Positions 1 through 8,343 of a stretch of 64,000 nucleotides of DNA are shown one piece after another (position 1 is the first letter of the stretch; every line of letters begins with the position of its first letter). Source of the DNA: Natribaculum luteum (GTDB lineage: Archaea > Halobacteriota > Halobacteria > Halobacteriales > Natrialbaceae); NCBI RefSeq assembly GCF_023008545.1, contig NZ_CP095397.1:2356001-2420000 (forward strand), written 5' to 3'. A program made the position numbers and the translations under genes. The notes beneath the pieces are model-generated. The model saw only the letters and a list, made by a program, of their open reading frames with translations, searched no databases and was not told where the DNA came from.

Positions 1-1
1 C

Positions 2-379
2 GAGGAAGTCAAAGGGATCGAGGCCGACGCTCGCATCCCGAACCTGGAGCACGAACGCGCGAAAGTCGACGGCGACGGGATCTTCGACGCCGACGTCGTA
101 CTGGTTCCGCTCGAGGACGGCGACCGCGCGGAGGCGCTCGACGCGATGGGCAAGACCGAGATCGTCGTCGATCTCAACCCGATGTCGCGGTCGCCGCGCG
201 TCGCCGACGTGCCGATCGTCGACAACATCATCCGGGCGATCCCGAACGTGACCGAGCACGCCCGAAAGCTCGCGGACCGAGAGGAGGCCGAACTCGAGGC
301 GATCGTCGAGGCGTTCGATCCCGAGGCGGCGCTCGAGGCCGCAGAAGAGCGGATTCGGACGGGTGCGGTCGACGGCTGA
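2..379 (+). CDS. 4-phosphopantoate--beta-alanine ligase, C-terminal part (partial)
   Basis: The frame is open from the window edge to TGA at 377-379, so only about 125 C-terminal residues are visible. The block EIVVDLNPMSRSPR followed by VPIVDNIIRAIPNVTEHAR is characteristic of the archaeal phosphopantothenate synthetase family. These enzymes join 4-phosphopantoate to beta-alanine using ATP in archaeal coenzyme A synthesis, in the cytoplasm. The N-terminal part lies outside the window. The next gene is convergent, 13 bases away, so this is probably the end of its transcription unit. Confidence 0.8.
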   Translation, partial: EEVKGIEADARIPNLEHERAKVDGDGIFDADVVLVPLEDGDRAEALDAMGKTEIVVDLNPMSRSPRVADVPIVDNIIRAIPNVTEHARKLADREEAELEAIVEAFDPEAALEAAEERIRTGAVDG

Positions 380-392
380 TCGTCCGATTCGA

Positions 393-1919
393 TCAGCGGT
401 TCAGGAGGTTCGTCGGCAACCTGTTTACGAGGCGCGAGAGGCCGGGGCCGAACTCGGCGAGCATCTGAACGTCGTTGTCGGTGAACGCGTCGGTGACGAC
501 CAGCGAGAGCGCGTAGACGACGAGGACGACGACCGGGAGGACGACGACGACGGCCGTCTCCGGGAGTAAGACGACGACGGGGACGCCCGCGATCGTCGCT
601 GGGACGCCCGAGAGGATGATCTTGGCGAAGTCGCGAGTGAAGGTGTGGACGCCGTCGAGATAGTACAGTTCTGCGATCGTCAGCAACCCGACGAGTACGA
701 GGGCAGTCGCCGACCCGATTGCGGCCCCCTCGATGCCGAGAAACGGCACCAGCGCGAGCGAGACGACGGCGTTCGTGCCGAGCAAGGCCAGCGTGTTCCC
801 GAAGACGACCCTCGAGTAGCCAAGCCCCTGCAACAGCTTGCCGCTGGGTCCGCCGAAGGTCGCGTTGAACAGGAACGCACTCGAGAGGAGCGCGACGACG
901 GCGCTGGCCTCCGCGTACTGTGGCGTGTACAGCACCGAGAGGTAGGCGGTGGCACCCAGCGAGAGCGTGATCGCGATCGGCAGGCTGAGACCGGCGATCC
1001 ACCGCGCGGCGACGCGAAACCGTCGCTGGACGAGTTCGGTGTCGTCCTTTCGCTCGGCGATCAGCGGCTTGAACACGGGCGCGAGCGAACTGAAGATGAT
1101 CAACAGCGCCGTTCCGAGCATGTAGCCGACGCGATAGATCCCGACGTCTTCGGACGTGAGGTAAAAGCCGAGCAGGAAGTAGTCGATGCGACCCATCAGC
1201 ACGGAGACGACGCTGGTCATCGCGAGCGGGACGGCGTAGGTCGCGATCGGGCCGGGCGCGACGAACTCGAGGTCGGCCGAGACGATCTCCCAGGCGCGGT
1301 AGGTAAAGAGGATCGCGCCGACGGTGATCGCGACGAGAAGGCCGACGACGTAGCCGCCGATGAGACCGAGCAGGCCGAACCCGGCAACCAGCAGGCCGAG
1401 CGTCGCGCCGAAGCGAACGATCGGTCGGACGAGATCCCGCATCACGACGCGATACTGGAGCCGCTTGATGCTGTAGTAGGAGGTGAGCAACACCTTGTAG
1501 ATCGCGAGCATCGGCACGGAGACGCTCAACAGGAGCAGGGCGATCCGCAGCGACGGTTCGCCGAAGAACTCGCTGACGGCGGATGCACCGAGCGCGAGCG
1601 CGAGCGCGATCGACGACGACGTCACGAGGACGGCAGCCGTGACCTGAACGATCACGCCCTTCGCTTTCCCGGGTTCGTCGTCGGCGAGGAACTGGGGGAC
1701 GAAGTAGTCGATCGCGAGCGGGAACCCGAGGTTGGCGAACACCTGCAGGAACAGGACGACGGAGACGGCCAGGATGAACAGCCCGTAGACCGACGGGCTC
1801 ACAAACCGGGTCATCAGCATCACGAGGGCGAATCCGGAGACGCTCTTGGCGAGGTTCCCGACGAAGGTGATACCGCCCTGTTTGGCGAGGACCGAGACGC
1901 CGTCGTCGCGATCGCTCAT
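393..1919 (-). CDS. Oligosaccharide flippase, Wzx/MATE-like membrane protein
   Basis: This 508-residue protein has about 12 to 14 hydrophobic segments over its whole length, a charged start (MSDRDDGVSVLAKQGG) and the loop YFVPQFLADDEPGKAKGV after the first two helices. Length and pattern fit the polysaccharide biosynthesis/flippase branch of the MOP superfamily. In haloarchaea, members (AglR-like) move dolichol-linked sugars across the membrane for N-glycosylation or exopolysaccharide. No glycosyltransferases lie next to it, so the substrate is unknown. The start is the ATG at 1917-1919. Confidence 0.85.
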   Translation of the reverse strand: MSDRDDGVSVLAKQGGITFVGNLAKSVSGFALVMLMTRFVSPSVYGLFILAVSVVLFLQVFANLGFPLAIDYFVPQFLADDEPGKAKGVIVQVTAAVLVTSSSIALALALGASAVSEFFGEPSLRIALLLLSVSVPMLAIYKVLLTSYYSIKRLQYRVVMRDLVRPIVRFGATLGLLVAGFGLLGLIGGYVVGLLVAITVGAILFTYRAWEIVSADLEFVAPGPIATYAVPLAMTSVVSVLMGRIDYFLLGFYLTSEDVGIYRVGYMLGTALLIIFSSLAPVFKPLIAERKDDTELVQRRFRVAARWIAGLSLPIAITLSLGATAYLSVLYTPQYAEASAVVALLSSAFLFNATFGGPSGKLLQGLGYSRVVFGNTLALLGTNAVVSLALVPFLGIEGAAIGSATALVLVGLLTIAELYYLDGVHTFTRDFAKIILSGVPATIAGVPVVVLLPETAVVVVLPVVVLVVYALSLVVTDAFTDNDVQMLAEFGPGLSRLVNRLPTNLLNR

Positions 1920-2025
1920 GGGACTCTCGAGTGGCGCGTCGCCTGCGGCTCACGACGCAGGTTCCTGGCGGTTTCGGGACGGTCGATCGGCGGTTTCGAG
2001 GGCATACGTCGGATCGAGCGAACGC

Positions 2026-2406
2026 TCACACGCTCGTAGCCGGCTCGAGTTCGTAGTCGGCCACGCGAGCGGCGGCCTCGCCGAATTGGGGGAACTCGAT
2101 CTCGAAGGTCCACTCCTCGCCGGAGGTGACGTCCTCGGCGTGTTCGATGACGCTGTCTATGGCGTCGCCGTTCTCGTCGAAGAACGTCGCCTGGATCTCG
2201 AGGTAGTTGATCTCTCGATCGCCGTCGTTTCTGACGACGCCCCAGACGTACACGCGCTCCTCGTCGGTCCCTGGATCGTCCCGTCCGAGAGTGTCGTAGA
2301 CGATCACGACGTCCTCCGGATCGGAGAGCTCGTTGCCGTTTTCCTCGAGATAGTCGAGACAGCCCGAGGTCGCGGCGACGACGACGAGGAACGCACGACG
2401 TTTCAT
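2026..2406 (-). CDS. Small FxLYD-type lipoprotein
   Basis: This is a 126-residue protein beginning MKRRAFLVVVAATSGC, a short hydrophobic leader ending in a lipobox-like SGC, so it is probably exported and lipid-anchored at Cys15. The rest resembles FxLYD domains: VYVWGVVRNDGDREINYLEI, then FFDENGDAIDS and GEEWTFEIEFP. Such domains adopt an immunoglobulin-like fold and are common in haloarchaeal surface lipoproteins; the function is unknown. The ATG at 2404-2406 was chosen over a longer open frame because the signal peptide starts there. Confidence 0.75.
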   Translation of the reverse strand: MKRRAFLVVVAATSGCLDYLEENGNELSDPEDVVIVYDTLGRDDPGTDEERVYVWGVVRNDGDREINYLEIQATFFDENGDAIDSVIEHAEDVTSGEEWTFEIEFPQFGEAAARVADYELEPATSV

Positions 2407-2700
2407 CCGTTCTACGAAGTTGGAGTGGCCGAGCCTTGAGCGTTCTGGCGGGCTGACGTCCTGCCAGCCTGTCGGTGACGGCGACCACAGCGTCGACGAA
2501 CGAGTGTGGAGGGAAGACGACGGGGAGACGTTCGTCGCCAGCTGCGCATCGCCTCGAGGGCGGGGACACATCGTTCGAGTGCATGGTGGTTCCCTACATC
2601 TACTTTTCCCCTCGCAGATCGACCATAACGCCCGAATTTCGGCGTTTCTGACCTGTGGCTCGATCGTAACGTATCACAACACTTTTCTCACTACCCACTG
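2407..2700. other. Divergent intergenic region, lipoprotein gene / thi4
   Basis: About 300 bases between two divergent starts. No convincing gene or repeat is visible. The part from about 2580 to 2700 is more AT-rich than the surroundings and should hold the thi4 promoter. Confidence 0.5.
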
Positions 2701-2717
2701 ATACCACCAGGTGGTAT
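2701..2717. promoter_or_regulatory. Perfect palindrome over the thi4 start codon (candidate operator)
   Basis: The sequence ATACCACC A GGTGGTAT is a perfect 8-bp inverted repeat around one central base. Its right arm runs into the thi4 ATG at 2716. It could be a binding site for the thiamine regulator encoded at 5866-6771, or an RNA hairpin that hides the start if the transcript has a leader. Binding is inferred; only the palindrome is seen. Confidence 0.55.
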
Positions 2718-3645
2718 GAGCGAATTCGACCAGTTCAGCGACGTCGGCGAGGCAGACGTAACGCGTGCGATCGGCCAGGAGTGGACCGAGGAGTTCATGG
2801 ACTTCTCGGACAGCGACGTCATCGTCGTCGGCGGGGGGCCGTCGGGGCTGATGGCCGCCAAAGAGCTCTCGGAACGGGGCGTCAAGACGATGGTCGTCGA
2901 GAAGAACAACTACCTCGGCGGCGGCTTCTGGCTCGGCGGCTTCCTGATGAACAAGGTGACGGTCCGGTCGCCGGCCGAGCAGATCCTGGCTGACCTCGAG
3001 GTCGACTACAAGCAGGCCACCGACAGCGAGGGCCTGTACGTCGCGAACGGGCCGGAGGCCTGTTCCGGCCTGATCAAAGCCGCCTGTGACGCGGGCGCGA
3101 AGATGCAGAACATGACCGAGTTTACGGATATCGTCATCCGCGAGGACCACCGCGTCTCGGGGATCGTGATGAACTGGACGCCGGTCCACGCGCTCCCACG
3201 CGAGATCACCTGCGTCGACCCGATCGCTGTCGAGGGCGACCTGGTGATCGACGCGACGGGTCACGACGCGATGGCGGTCACGAAACTCGACGAGCGCGGC
3301 GTCCTCGACGCACCGGGCATCCAGGACGCCCGCGAGCGCGGACAGGTGATGGACCAGACCGGCGACGATACGTACGGGGCACCGGGTCACGACTCGCCGG
3401 GCCACGACTCCATGTGGGTCGGCAAGTCCGAGGACGCCGTCGTCGAACACACCGGCCTCGTCCACGACGGCCTGATCGCCACCGGTATGGCCGTCGCCAC
3501 CGCCTACGGCCTCCCGCGGATGGGGCCCACCTTCGGCGCCATGCTCGTCTCCGGCAAGCGCGCCGCCCAGGTCGCCTTAGACGAACTCGAGGTCGACGCC
3601 GAACCGGTCGAGCTGACGAGTCGTGCGACGCCAGCCGACGACTGA
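2716..3645 (+). CDS. thi4: Thiamine thiazole synthase Thi4
   Basis: This 309-residue protein makes the thiazole half of thiamine from NAD and glycine. An FAD/NAD-binding Rossmann motif, [18 protein letters not shown], sits at residues 34-51, followed by [16 protein letters not shown]. The family's C-terminal [16 protein letters not shown] is present. Cys166, in PREITCVDP, lies where yeast and Haloferax Thi4 carry the cysteine that donates the thiazole sulfur, so this is likely the single-turnover cysteine type rather than the sulfide-using type. The next gene follows after 6 bases and may be co-transcribed. Confidence 0.93.
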   Translation: MSEFDQFSDVGEADVTRAIGQEWTEEFMDFSDSDVIVVGGGPSGLMAAKELSERGVKTMVVEKNNYLGGGFWLGGFLMNKVTVRSPAEQILADLEVDYKQATDSEGLYVANGPEACSGLIKAACDAGAKMQNMTEFTDIVIREDHRVSGIVMNWTPVHALPREITCVDPIAVEGDLVIDATGHDAMAVTKLDERGVLDAPGIQDARERGQVMDQTGDDTYGAPGHDSPGHDSMWVGKSEDAVVEHTGLVHDGLIATGMAVATAYGLPRMGPTFGAMLVSGKRAAQVALDELEVDAEPVELTSRATPADD

Positions 3646-3651
3646 CCCGTC

Positions 3652-4416
3652 ATGGTCGACCACGTGTCACTGTATCGCGCGCCGACGACCGTCGCGGACG
3701 GCGACGCCGTCGCCGACTGGCTCCACGAGCGGATCGACGCTTCAGTTGCGGTTCGCGACCGATTTCTCGAGTGCTACCGCATCGAGGGCCTCCCCGAGTG
3801 GTTCGCCGAGGCCCGGGTCCGCTCGCCCTACGAACGGGCGACGGGCACCACCATGCTCGGGACGATCCGCTACGAAGAGCGCGCCCTCGAGCATCCCGAA
3901 CGAGAGGGCGGCGTTCTCTACGACGGCCACCAGATCCAGCAGGCGTTGAACGCAGCGCTCCCCGAGACGGAGAGCGAGCTCGAGCACGCCCACGTCGTCC
4001 TTCTCGACCGGGCGATCGGCACGTGGGGCGAACACGACGGCCGCTGGCACAAGCGCGTGGCAGTCCTCGGACAGCCAGCGATCGTCTCGGTTCCCGGACT
4101 CTACGAGGCTCCGGCGAAGCCGGAGGCCTACTACCGTGAGAAACAGACACACGCCCTGTTGTCGGGCGACGTGCCGCCGCGAGAAGTGCTCGAGAACCAG
4201 GTCGGCGGGGAGTTCCTGATCGAGGCCGACCCCCGGACGACCGACGCACTGAAAGGCTACGTCCTGGCGGCGTACCACTACCTCGAGACAGGCGAAGCCT
4301 TCTGCGAGAACGACGGCTGTCGACTGTTCGACGCCCACTACCACGAGGACCTGATCGCGGCACAGCTTCGGGAGCCCGAGTTCTGCAAAGAGCACGCCGC
4401 GCTGTACGGTGACTGA
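3652..4416 (+). CDS. DUF6775-like archaemetzincin-related protein
   Basis: This 254-residue soluble protein follows thi4 by 6 bases. The C-terminal block FCENDGC (about residues 219-225), then about 21 residues later FCKEH, resembles the Cys-rich second half of the archaemetzincin zinc site. The usual HExxHxxG in front is not visible; the equivalent stretch reads YVLAAYHYLETG. It may therefore be a degenerate or altered metallopeptidase, and DUF6775 is my best family match from memory. The fold resemblance is seen in sequence; protease activity is not supported. The role next to thi4 is unknown. Confidence 0.55.
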   Translation: MVDHVSLYRAPTTVADGDAVADWLHERIDASVAVRDRFLECYRIEGLPEWFAEARVRSPYERATGTTMLGTIRYEERALEHPEREGGVLYDGHQIQQALNAALPETESELEHAHVVLLDRAIGTWGEHDGRWHKRVAVLGQPAIVSVPGLYEAPAKPEAYYREKQTHALLSGDVPPREVLENQVGGEFLIEADPRTTDALKGYVLAAYHYLETGEAFCENDGCRLFDAHYHEDLIAAQLREPEFCKEHAALYGD

Positions 4417-4434
4417 ACCGGTTTCGTCCGTTTC

Positions 4435-4516
4435 ATAACGATGGCTGTGAGTCGTTCCCGCCGCAACCGCAAACCGTCTTGCGGTTGCGTCGGCACCCAG
4501 TCACAGCCATCGTTAT
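4435..4516 (+). repeat. 82-bp dispersed palindromic repeat, copy 1
   Basis: The outer arms ATAACGATGGCTGTGA and its exact complement (16 bp) enclose an inner hairpin with 11-bp arms CGCAACCGCAA / TTGCGGTTGCG. This is the cleanest copy. It lies 18 bases after the stop of the upstream gene and about 106 bases before the thioesterase start. I use its orientation as the reference. Confidence 0.9.
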
Positions 4517-4622
4517 CGAGGCCCGCGAGCGACGCGACGACGCGAGCGCGATAGGGTCTCTGCTCGTCGCGCTGCCAGAACCGCAGTCCACTTCTACCGG
4601 AACTGCGTTCGAAGAGCCACAC

Positions 4623-5027
4623 ATGGGAGAGGAGTTCACCGTCGACGTCGACGTCCGTTATCGGGACCTCGACACGATGAACCACGTCAACAACGCCGTC
4701 TACGCGACCTACTTCGAGGAGGCGCGCACCGCCTACGTCGACCACGTTCTCGACGTGGGCGTCGAGGACTTCAACTTCGTCCTCGCGAACCTCGAGATCG
4801 AGTTCGGCCGGCCGCTGACGATCGACGACGACCCAGTCGTCGCGACCGAGGTCGTCGACGTGGGTGAGACGAGCGCGACCATGACCTACGACCTCCGGGT
4901 CGACGGCGACACCGTCGCGACCGGCGAGACGACGCTCGTCTTCGTCGATCCCGAGGAGAAGCGTCCGGCACCCATCCCGACCGACGTCCGCGAGCAGATC
5001 GTCGCCTACGAGGAACTCGAGGCGTAG
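4623..5027 (+). CDS. 4HBT-family acyl-CoA thioesterase (YbgC/FadM-like)
   Basis: This 134-residue hotdog-fold protein carries the signature VDVRYRDLDTMNHVNNAVYATYFEEAR near the N terminus. The D in RYRDLD and the HVNN block are typical of YbgC/FadM-type thioesterases, which hydrolyse acyl-CoA. The substrate cannot be told from sequence. The ATG at 4623 gives the usual family length; the frame stays open upstream only because it runs into the 82-bp repeat. Confidence 0.85.
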   Translation: MGEEFTVDVDVRYRDLDTMNHVNNAVYATYFEEARTAYVDHVLDVGVEDFNFVLANLEIEFGRPLTIDDDPVVATEVVDVGETSATMTYDLRVDGDTVATGETTLVFVDPEEKRPAPIPTDVREQIVAYEELEA

Positions 5028-5042
5028 CGGCCGGGCCGGCGA

Positions 5043-5717
5043 TCACGAAATCCGTCCGCCGGTCAGCCGAACGACGCCGAGCGCGTGGGTCTCCTCGGCG
5101 ATCGCTGCCGCCCGGTCGCGCAGTCGTTCGTGTGCCGACTCGACGCGTTCGTCGAGCTGCCGGACAGGGTCGGGATCGTACCGGAACCGCGTCGTCGGCG
5201 GCGTCGAGAGGACGACGACGGCACGAAAGAGGGTGTTAACCGGCGGCGCGTACCACCGCTTGCTGCGGGCCGCATTGACGAGCACGACGTGCCCGCCCGA
5301 ACCGACGAGGTCCGCCCAGTCGTCGACCGCTCGAGCCGGTTCGGCGAGCATACCGACGACGAACGTCGCCAGGACGGCGTCGACGTCGCCGGCCACCGGC
5401 GGTGCCGTCGCGTCGCCCCGGACGACGTGGACGTTGTCGTACGCGGCCGTGCGGTCTCGAGCGCGCTCGAGGACGGGCCTCGTGAAGTCGATCCCGACGA
5501 CGGTGCCGTCGGAGCCGACCCGCTCGCGGAGATACGGCAGGTTCGCGCCCGTTCCGCACCCCATCTCGACGACGGTGTCGCCCGGCTCGAGGCGACACGC
5601 GGCCGCCGCTTTCCGTCTGAGCGTTACGATCCCGGGCGTTCGACGCGCCAGGAGATCGTAAAGGCGTGCCCACCGACCGTAAAAGTCCTGTGCGAGTTCG
5701 GAGCCGCGGTCTGTCAT
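5043..5717 (-). CDS. Class I SAM-dependent methyltransferase
   Basis: A 224-residue Rossmann-fold methyltransferase. Motif I is VVEMGCGTGANLPYL (about residues 49-63), followed by VVGIDFTRPVLERAR and VVRGDATAPPVAGDVDAVLATF. It resembles UbiE and PmtA-like enzymes acting on quinones or lipids. The C-terminal part has a hydrophobic stretch that may associate with membrane. It is convergent with the thioesterase gene and lies downstream of thiR on the same strand, separated by repeat copy 2. Confidence 0.8.
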   Translation of the reverse strand: MTDRGSELAQDFYGRWARLYDLLARRTPGIVTLRRKAAAACRLEPGDTVVEMGCGTGANLPYLRERVGSDGTVVGIDFTRPVLERARDRTAAYDNVHVVRGDATAPPVAGDVDAVLATFVVGMLAEPARAVDDWADLVGSGGHVVLVNAARSKRWYAPPVNTLFRAVVVLSTPPTTRFRYDPDPVRQLDERVESAHERLRDRAAAIAEETHALGVVRLTGGRIS

Positions 5718-5784
5718 TACACCTGATTTCCTCGACGCGGAGTTCTATCTAGGGGTCGTCGAACTCGAGGGCTCGAATCGTCTC

Positions 5785-5866
5785 GTAACGACTGTTGTGA
5801 GTCAGTCCCGATGCACCCGCGAACCGTCTGGCGGTTGCATCGGGAACCAGTCACAACAGACATTAT
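5785..5866 (+). repeat. 82-bp dispersed palindromic repeat, copy 2
   Basis: Same architecture and length as copy 1, with paired changes in the outer arms (TGTTGTGA / TCACAACA) that keep the palindrome. Its right end, base 5866, is the last base of the thiR TGA stop on the minus strand. Confidence 0.87.
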
Positions 5867-6771
5867 CAGTCCTGGACGAGCGACCGGATCGTGTCGGCGA
5901 CCGACTCCGGGTCCGGGCCGAGGACGTAGGTGATCGGCTCGATCCCCTCGCCGCCGGTCTGGTAGAGCACCGTCGCCGCCGGCTCGTCTTCGATCGCCGC
6001 GCCGACACTCGAGGCGACGTCGCCCGTCTCGTCGAACTCGGCGGTGACGTGGCTGCGCTCGGTCAGCTCGGCGAGCAGTTTTGGATCGTACCTGATATTC
6101 CCGGCCGCCGCGGCGTCGCTGCCGTGACGGCGAGCGGCGAGCAAGACGGTGGCGACGTGTTCGGAGACGCCGAACTCCGGATCGGCCGGCACCGTCGCCT
6201 GCCCCTTCACGTCGAAGATGCGACCTGGAACGCCGGCGACGTCGTCGACGTCTTCGGCGTCGGGGACGCAGGCGACGAGGTTCGATCCCACGGCCGGGAT
6301 CAATCCGGCGAAGCCACTCGCGTTCTCGAGGATGCGCAGGCCACGCCGGAGCGACGACAGCACGCGTTCGCTGCTGCGCAGGCTGCTCTCGGGGTCGTGG
6401 ACGCGAAAGCTCGAGTCGTGGTCGGCCAGTTCGGGGACCGCCTGCTCGTGGATCGACGCGAGGAGGTCGCCACCGGCCTCGAGTTCGCGGATCAGGACCT
6501 CGATCTCGACGAGCGCCTGGACGGGCGTCACGTCACCGGTGGCGAGTCCCTCGCCCAGTCGGGAGACGAGCTCCTCGACGCGGTCGTCCTCGGCGATGCG
6601 GTCGTTGACCCTGACCTCGCCGTGGGCGTACTTCGAGACGGCGCTCTGGCTGATTCCAAGCACGTCGGCGACCTCGCGCTGGGTGAGTCCGCGCTCGCGC
6701 AACTCGCCGGCGAGCATCGAGCGGACCGTCGGGAGGAACTCTTCGACGACGATCTCTTCGACGAATTTCAT
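5866..6771 (-). CDS. thiR: ThiR-type thiamine regulator (HTH + ThiN domain)
   Basis: This 301-residue protein has an N-terminal helix-turn-helix, LTQREVADVLGISQSAVSKY, at about residues 29-48. A C-terminal domain of the thiamine-phosphate synthase ThiN type begins near FAGLIPAVGSNLVACVPDA and continues VPGRIFDV, PEFGVSEHVATVLLAA and NIRYD. Archaeal ThiR proteins with this architecture repress thiamine synthesis genes by sensing thiamine phosphates. The nearby thi4 carries a palindrome at its start, a plausible target. The gene follows dcd on the same strand after about 50 bases. Confidence 0.85.
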   Translation of the reverse strand: MKFVEEIVVEEFLPTVRSMLAGELRERGLTQREVADVLGISQSAVSKYAHGEVRVNDRIAEDDRVEELVSRLGEGLATGDVTPVQALVEIEVLIRELEAGGDLLASIHEQAVPELADHDSSFRVHDPESSLRSSERVLSSLRRGLRILENASGFAGLIPAVGSNLVACVPDAEDVDDVAGVPGRIFDVKGQATVPADPEFGVSEHVATVLLAARRHGSDAAAAGNIRYDPKLLAELTERSHVTAEFDETGDVASSVGAAIEDEPAATVLYQTGGEGIEPITYVLGPDPESVADTIRSLVQD

Positions 6772-6824
6772 CCGTTAGGCGGCGTTACGCACGCCTCGAA
6801 AATAACTCTGCGGCTCCGTCTCGC

Positions 6825-7433
6825 TCACTCGTCGCGATTCCGATTCAGCTGATCGCCGCCGAACTCGTCGTCGCTCTGGATGCGCGAGGCCTGTGGTCCG
6901 TCCTGGTCCTGGTACTTCGACCCCCGGTCGCTCCCGTAGGGGCGCTCTGCGGGCGTCTTCAGCTCCGTGAACGTCAGCTGCGAGATGCGCATCCCGGGAG
7001 TGAGCGAGACGGGGGCAGTGCCGAGATTCGATAGCTCGAGGGTGATCTGGCCCCTGTACCCGGGATCGCACAGCCCGGCGGTGGCATGCACTACCACGGC
7101 AAGCCGTCCCAGGGACGACCGTCCCTCGACGTGCGCGATGAGGTCCGGCGGGATCTCGACGCGCTCGTGGGTCGTCCCGAGCACGAAGTCTCCCGGGTGG
7201 AGGATGAAGTCGTCGCCGTCGTCGACGACCGTCTCCGTGACGTACTCGTCGACCTCGCGTTCTGAGTCCGGGTGAATGCAGGGAATGTTCGTCCGCTGGA
7301 ACTCGAGGAACTCCCGCCCGAGCCGGAGGTCGACGCTCGCCGGCTGGATCTGCAGGTCGTAGTCGTCGATCGGTTCGACGACGAGGTCGCCCTCCTCGAG
7401 GCGCTCGAGGATGTCCGCGTCCGAGAGGATCAT
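6825..7433 (-). CDS. dcd: dCTP deaminase
   Basis: A 202-residue member of the dCTP deaminase/dUTPase fold. The catalytic block [20 protein letters not shown] lies at about residues 101-120, and [12 protein letters not shown], with the catalytic Glu, at about 123-134. It converts dCTP to dUTP in pyrimidine nucleotide supply. The C-terminal tail [13 protein letters not shown] is the flexible lid seen in the family. It is divergent from pth2 with about 115 bases between the starts. Confidence 0.93.
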   Translation of the reverse strand: MILSDADILERLEEGDLVVEPIDDYDLQIQPASVDLRLGREFLEFQRTNIPCIHPDSEREVDEYVTETVVDDGDDFILHPGDFVLGTTHERVEIPPDLIAHVEGRSSLGRLAVVVHATAGLCDPGYRGQITLELSNLGTAPVSLTPGMRISQLTFTELKTPAERPYGSDRGSKYQDQDGPQASRIQSDDEFGGDQLNRNRDE

Positions 7434-7549
7434 ACGCTGGCAGACGGACGCGACGGGTGTAAACGCCTTCGATTCTGACCCCGACCAGCGTGGCTGGATC
7501 GGTGGACGACATCGCCGACGCTTTTAGCCGTCGCGTCGAGGTCGAACGC

Positions 7550-7888
7550 ATGAAACAGGCCATCGTCGCCCGCACGGACGTCGGCATGGGGAACGGAAAG
7601 CTCGCCGCGCAAGTCGCCCACGCCTCGCTGTCGGCCTACGAGAAAGCCGACAGTCAGGCACGAGACCAGTGGAAGCGAGGGGGGCAGAAGAAGATCGTCC
7701 TCGAAGCAGACAGCGAGCGCGAACTGCACGAACTCGCGGCGATCGCCGACCGCGAGGGGATCCCGAACGCCCTCGTCCGCGACGCCGGGCACACGCAACT
7801 CGAGCCCGGGACCGTCACCGCCCTGGCCGTCGGCCCGGCGGCGGACGACCGCGTCGATCGGGTGACGGGCGACCTCTCGCTTTTCTGA
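7550..7888 (+). CDS. pth2: Peptidyl-tRNA hydrolase Pth2
   Basis: This 112-residue protein has the Pth2 pattern [27 protein letters not shown] at the N terminus, [16 protein letters not shown] in the middle and [22 protein letters not shown] at the end. It releases peptides from peptidyl-tRNA dropped by ribosomes. The ATG at 7550 fits the family N terminus; a TATA-like CTTTTAG lies about 29 bases upstream, suggesting a leaderless transcript. truD, a common partner, lies 2.3 kb away behind inserted material. Confidence 0.92.
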   Translation: MKQAIVARTDVGMGNGKLAAQVAHASLSAYEKADSQARDQWKRGGQKKIVLEADSERELHELAAIADREGIPNALVRDAGHTQLEPGTVTALAVGPAADDRVDRVTGDLSLF

Positions 7889-7993
7889 TCGACAGGTCTG
7901 AGTGTCGGCCGGCGAGGACATCGCAGAGCCACGAGCGTCGAAATTCCAAGCACTGCGCTTACAGAAATACAGGAGAAAGCCCACGACTGTAGT

Positions 7994-8251
7994 CCTGTCT
8001 CTTACCCATCCGTCGGAGTCTCGCGAAAGCGGCGTTTCGGAGGCTCTCGAGGCGGGCGAGCACGAGCTGAGACCCACAGGAAGAGAGACGAGATCGACGC
8101 TCGGTACGGAGCGTAGTACTCGAGTCGACTGCGTTCGGATCCACAATTACGGATTTCACCCGGTGAAAGGCGCTAAATACTGGTATCTCGATCGCCACTC
8201 TCCGATGGATCGCTCGTAGACTGGTAGCGCAACTTGTGGGTAAGAGACAGG
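7994..8251. mobile_element. Possible MITE-like element with 15-bp terminal inverted repeats
   Basis: CCTGTCTCTTACCCA at 7994-8008 is matched exactly in reverse complement at 8237-8251, enclosing 228 bases with no credible gene. The CTGTCTCTT end resembles the ends of IS50/Tn5-type IS4-family elements from memory. No target-site duplication is seen, so it could also be a remnant or one end of the neighbouring insertion. Confidence 0.5.
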
Positions 8252-8343
8252 TGGGATGAATCCATCACTAGTGAAGACAACCACGATACCATAGCCCGCC
8301 TGCAATCCCAACGTTGACAACATAAGAAACCGACATCTAACAC

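Noticed and set aside
4435-4516. The 82-bp repeats as a simple intrinsic terminator family
   Set aside because: There is no T-tract at either end, and orientation relative to the upstream gene varies, so a plain hairpin-plus-T terminator does not explain them.
4479-4622. Longer start for the thioesterase beginning inside repeat copy 1
   Set aside because: The extra residues (RLRRHPVTAIVI) are translated repeat; similar strings appear at other copies in unrelated contexts.
7902-8219. A 105-codon frame between pth2 and tnpB
   Set aside because: It crosses the inverted-repeat element, with Arg/Ser-rich composition and no homology; not supported as a gene.
7985-8260. Target-site duplication around the inverted-repeat element
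   Set aside because: The flanking bases do not match at 4 to 10 bp, so recent transposition is not supported.
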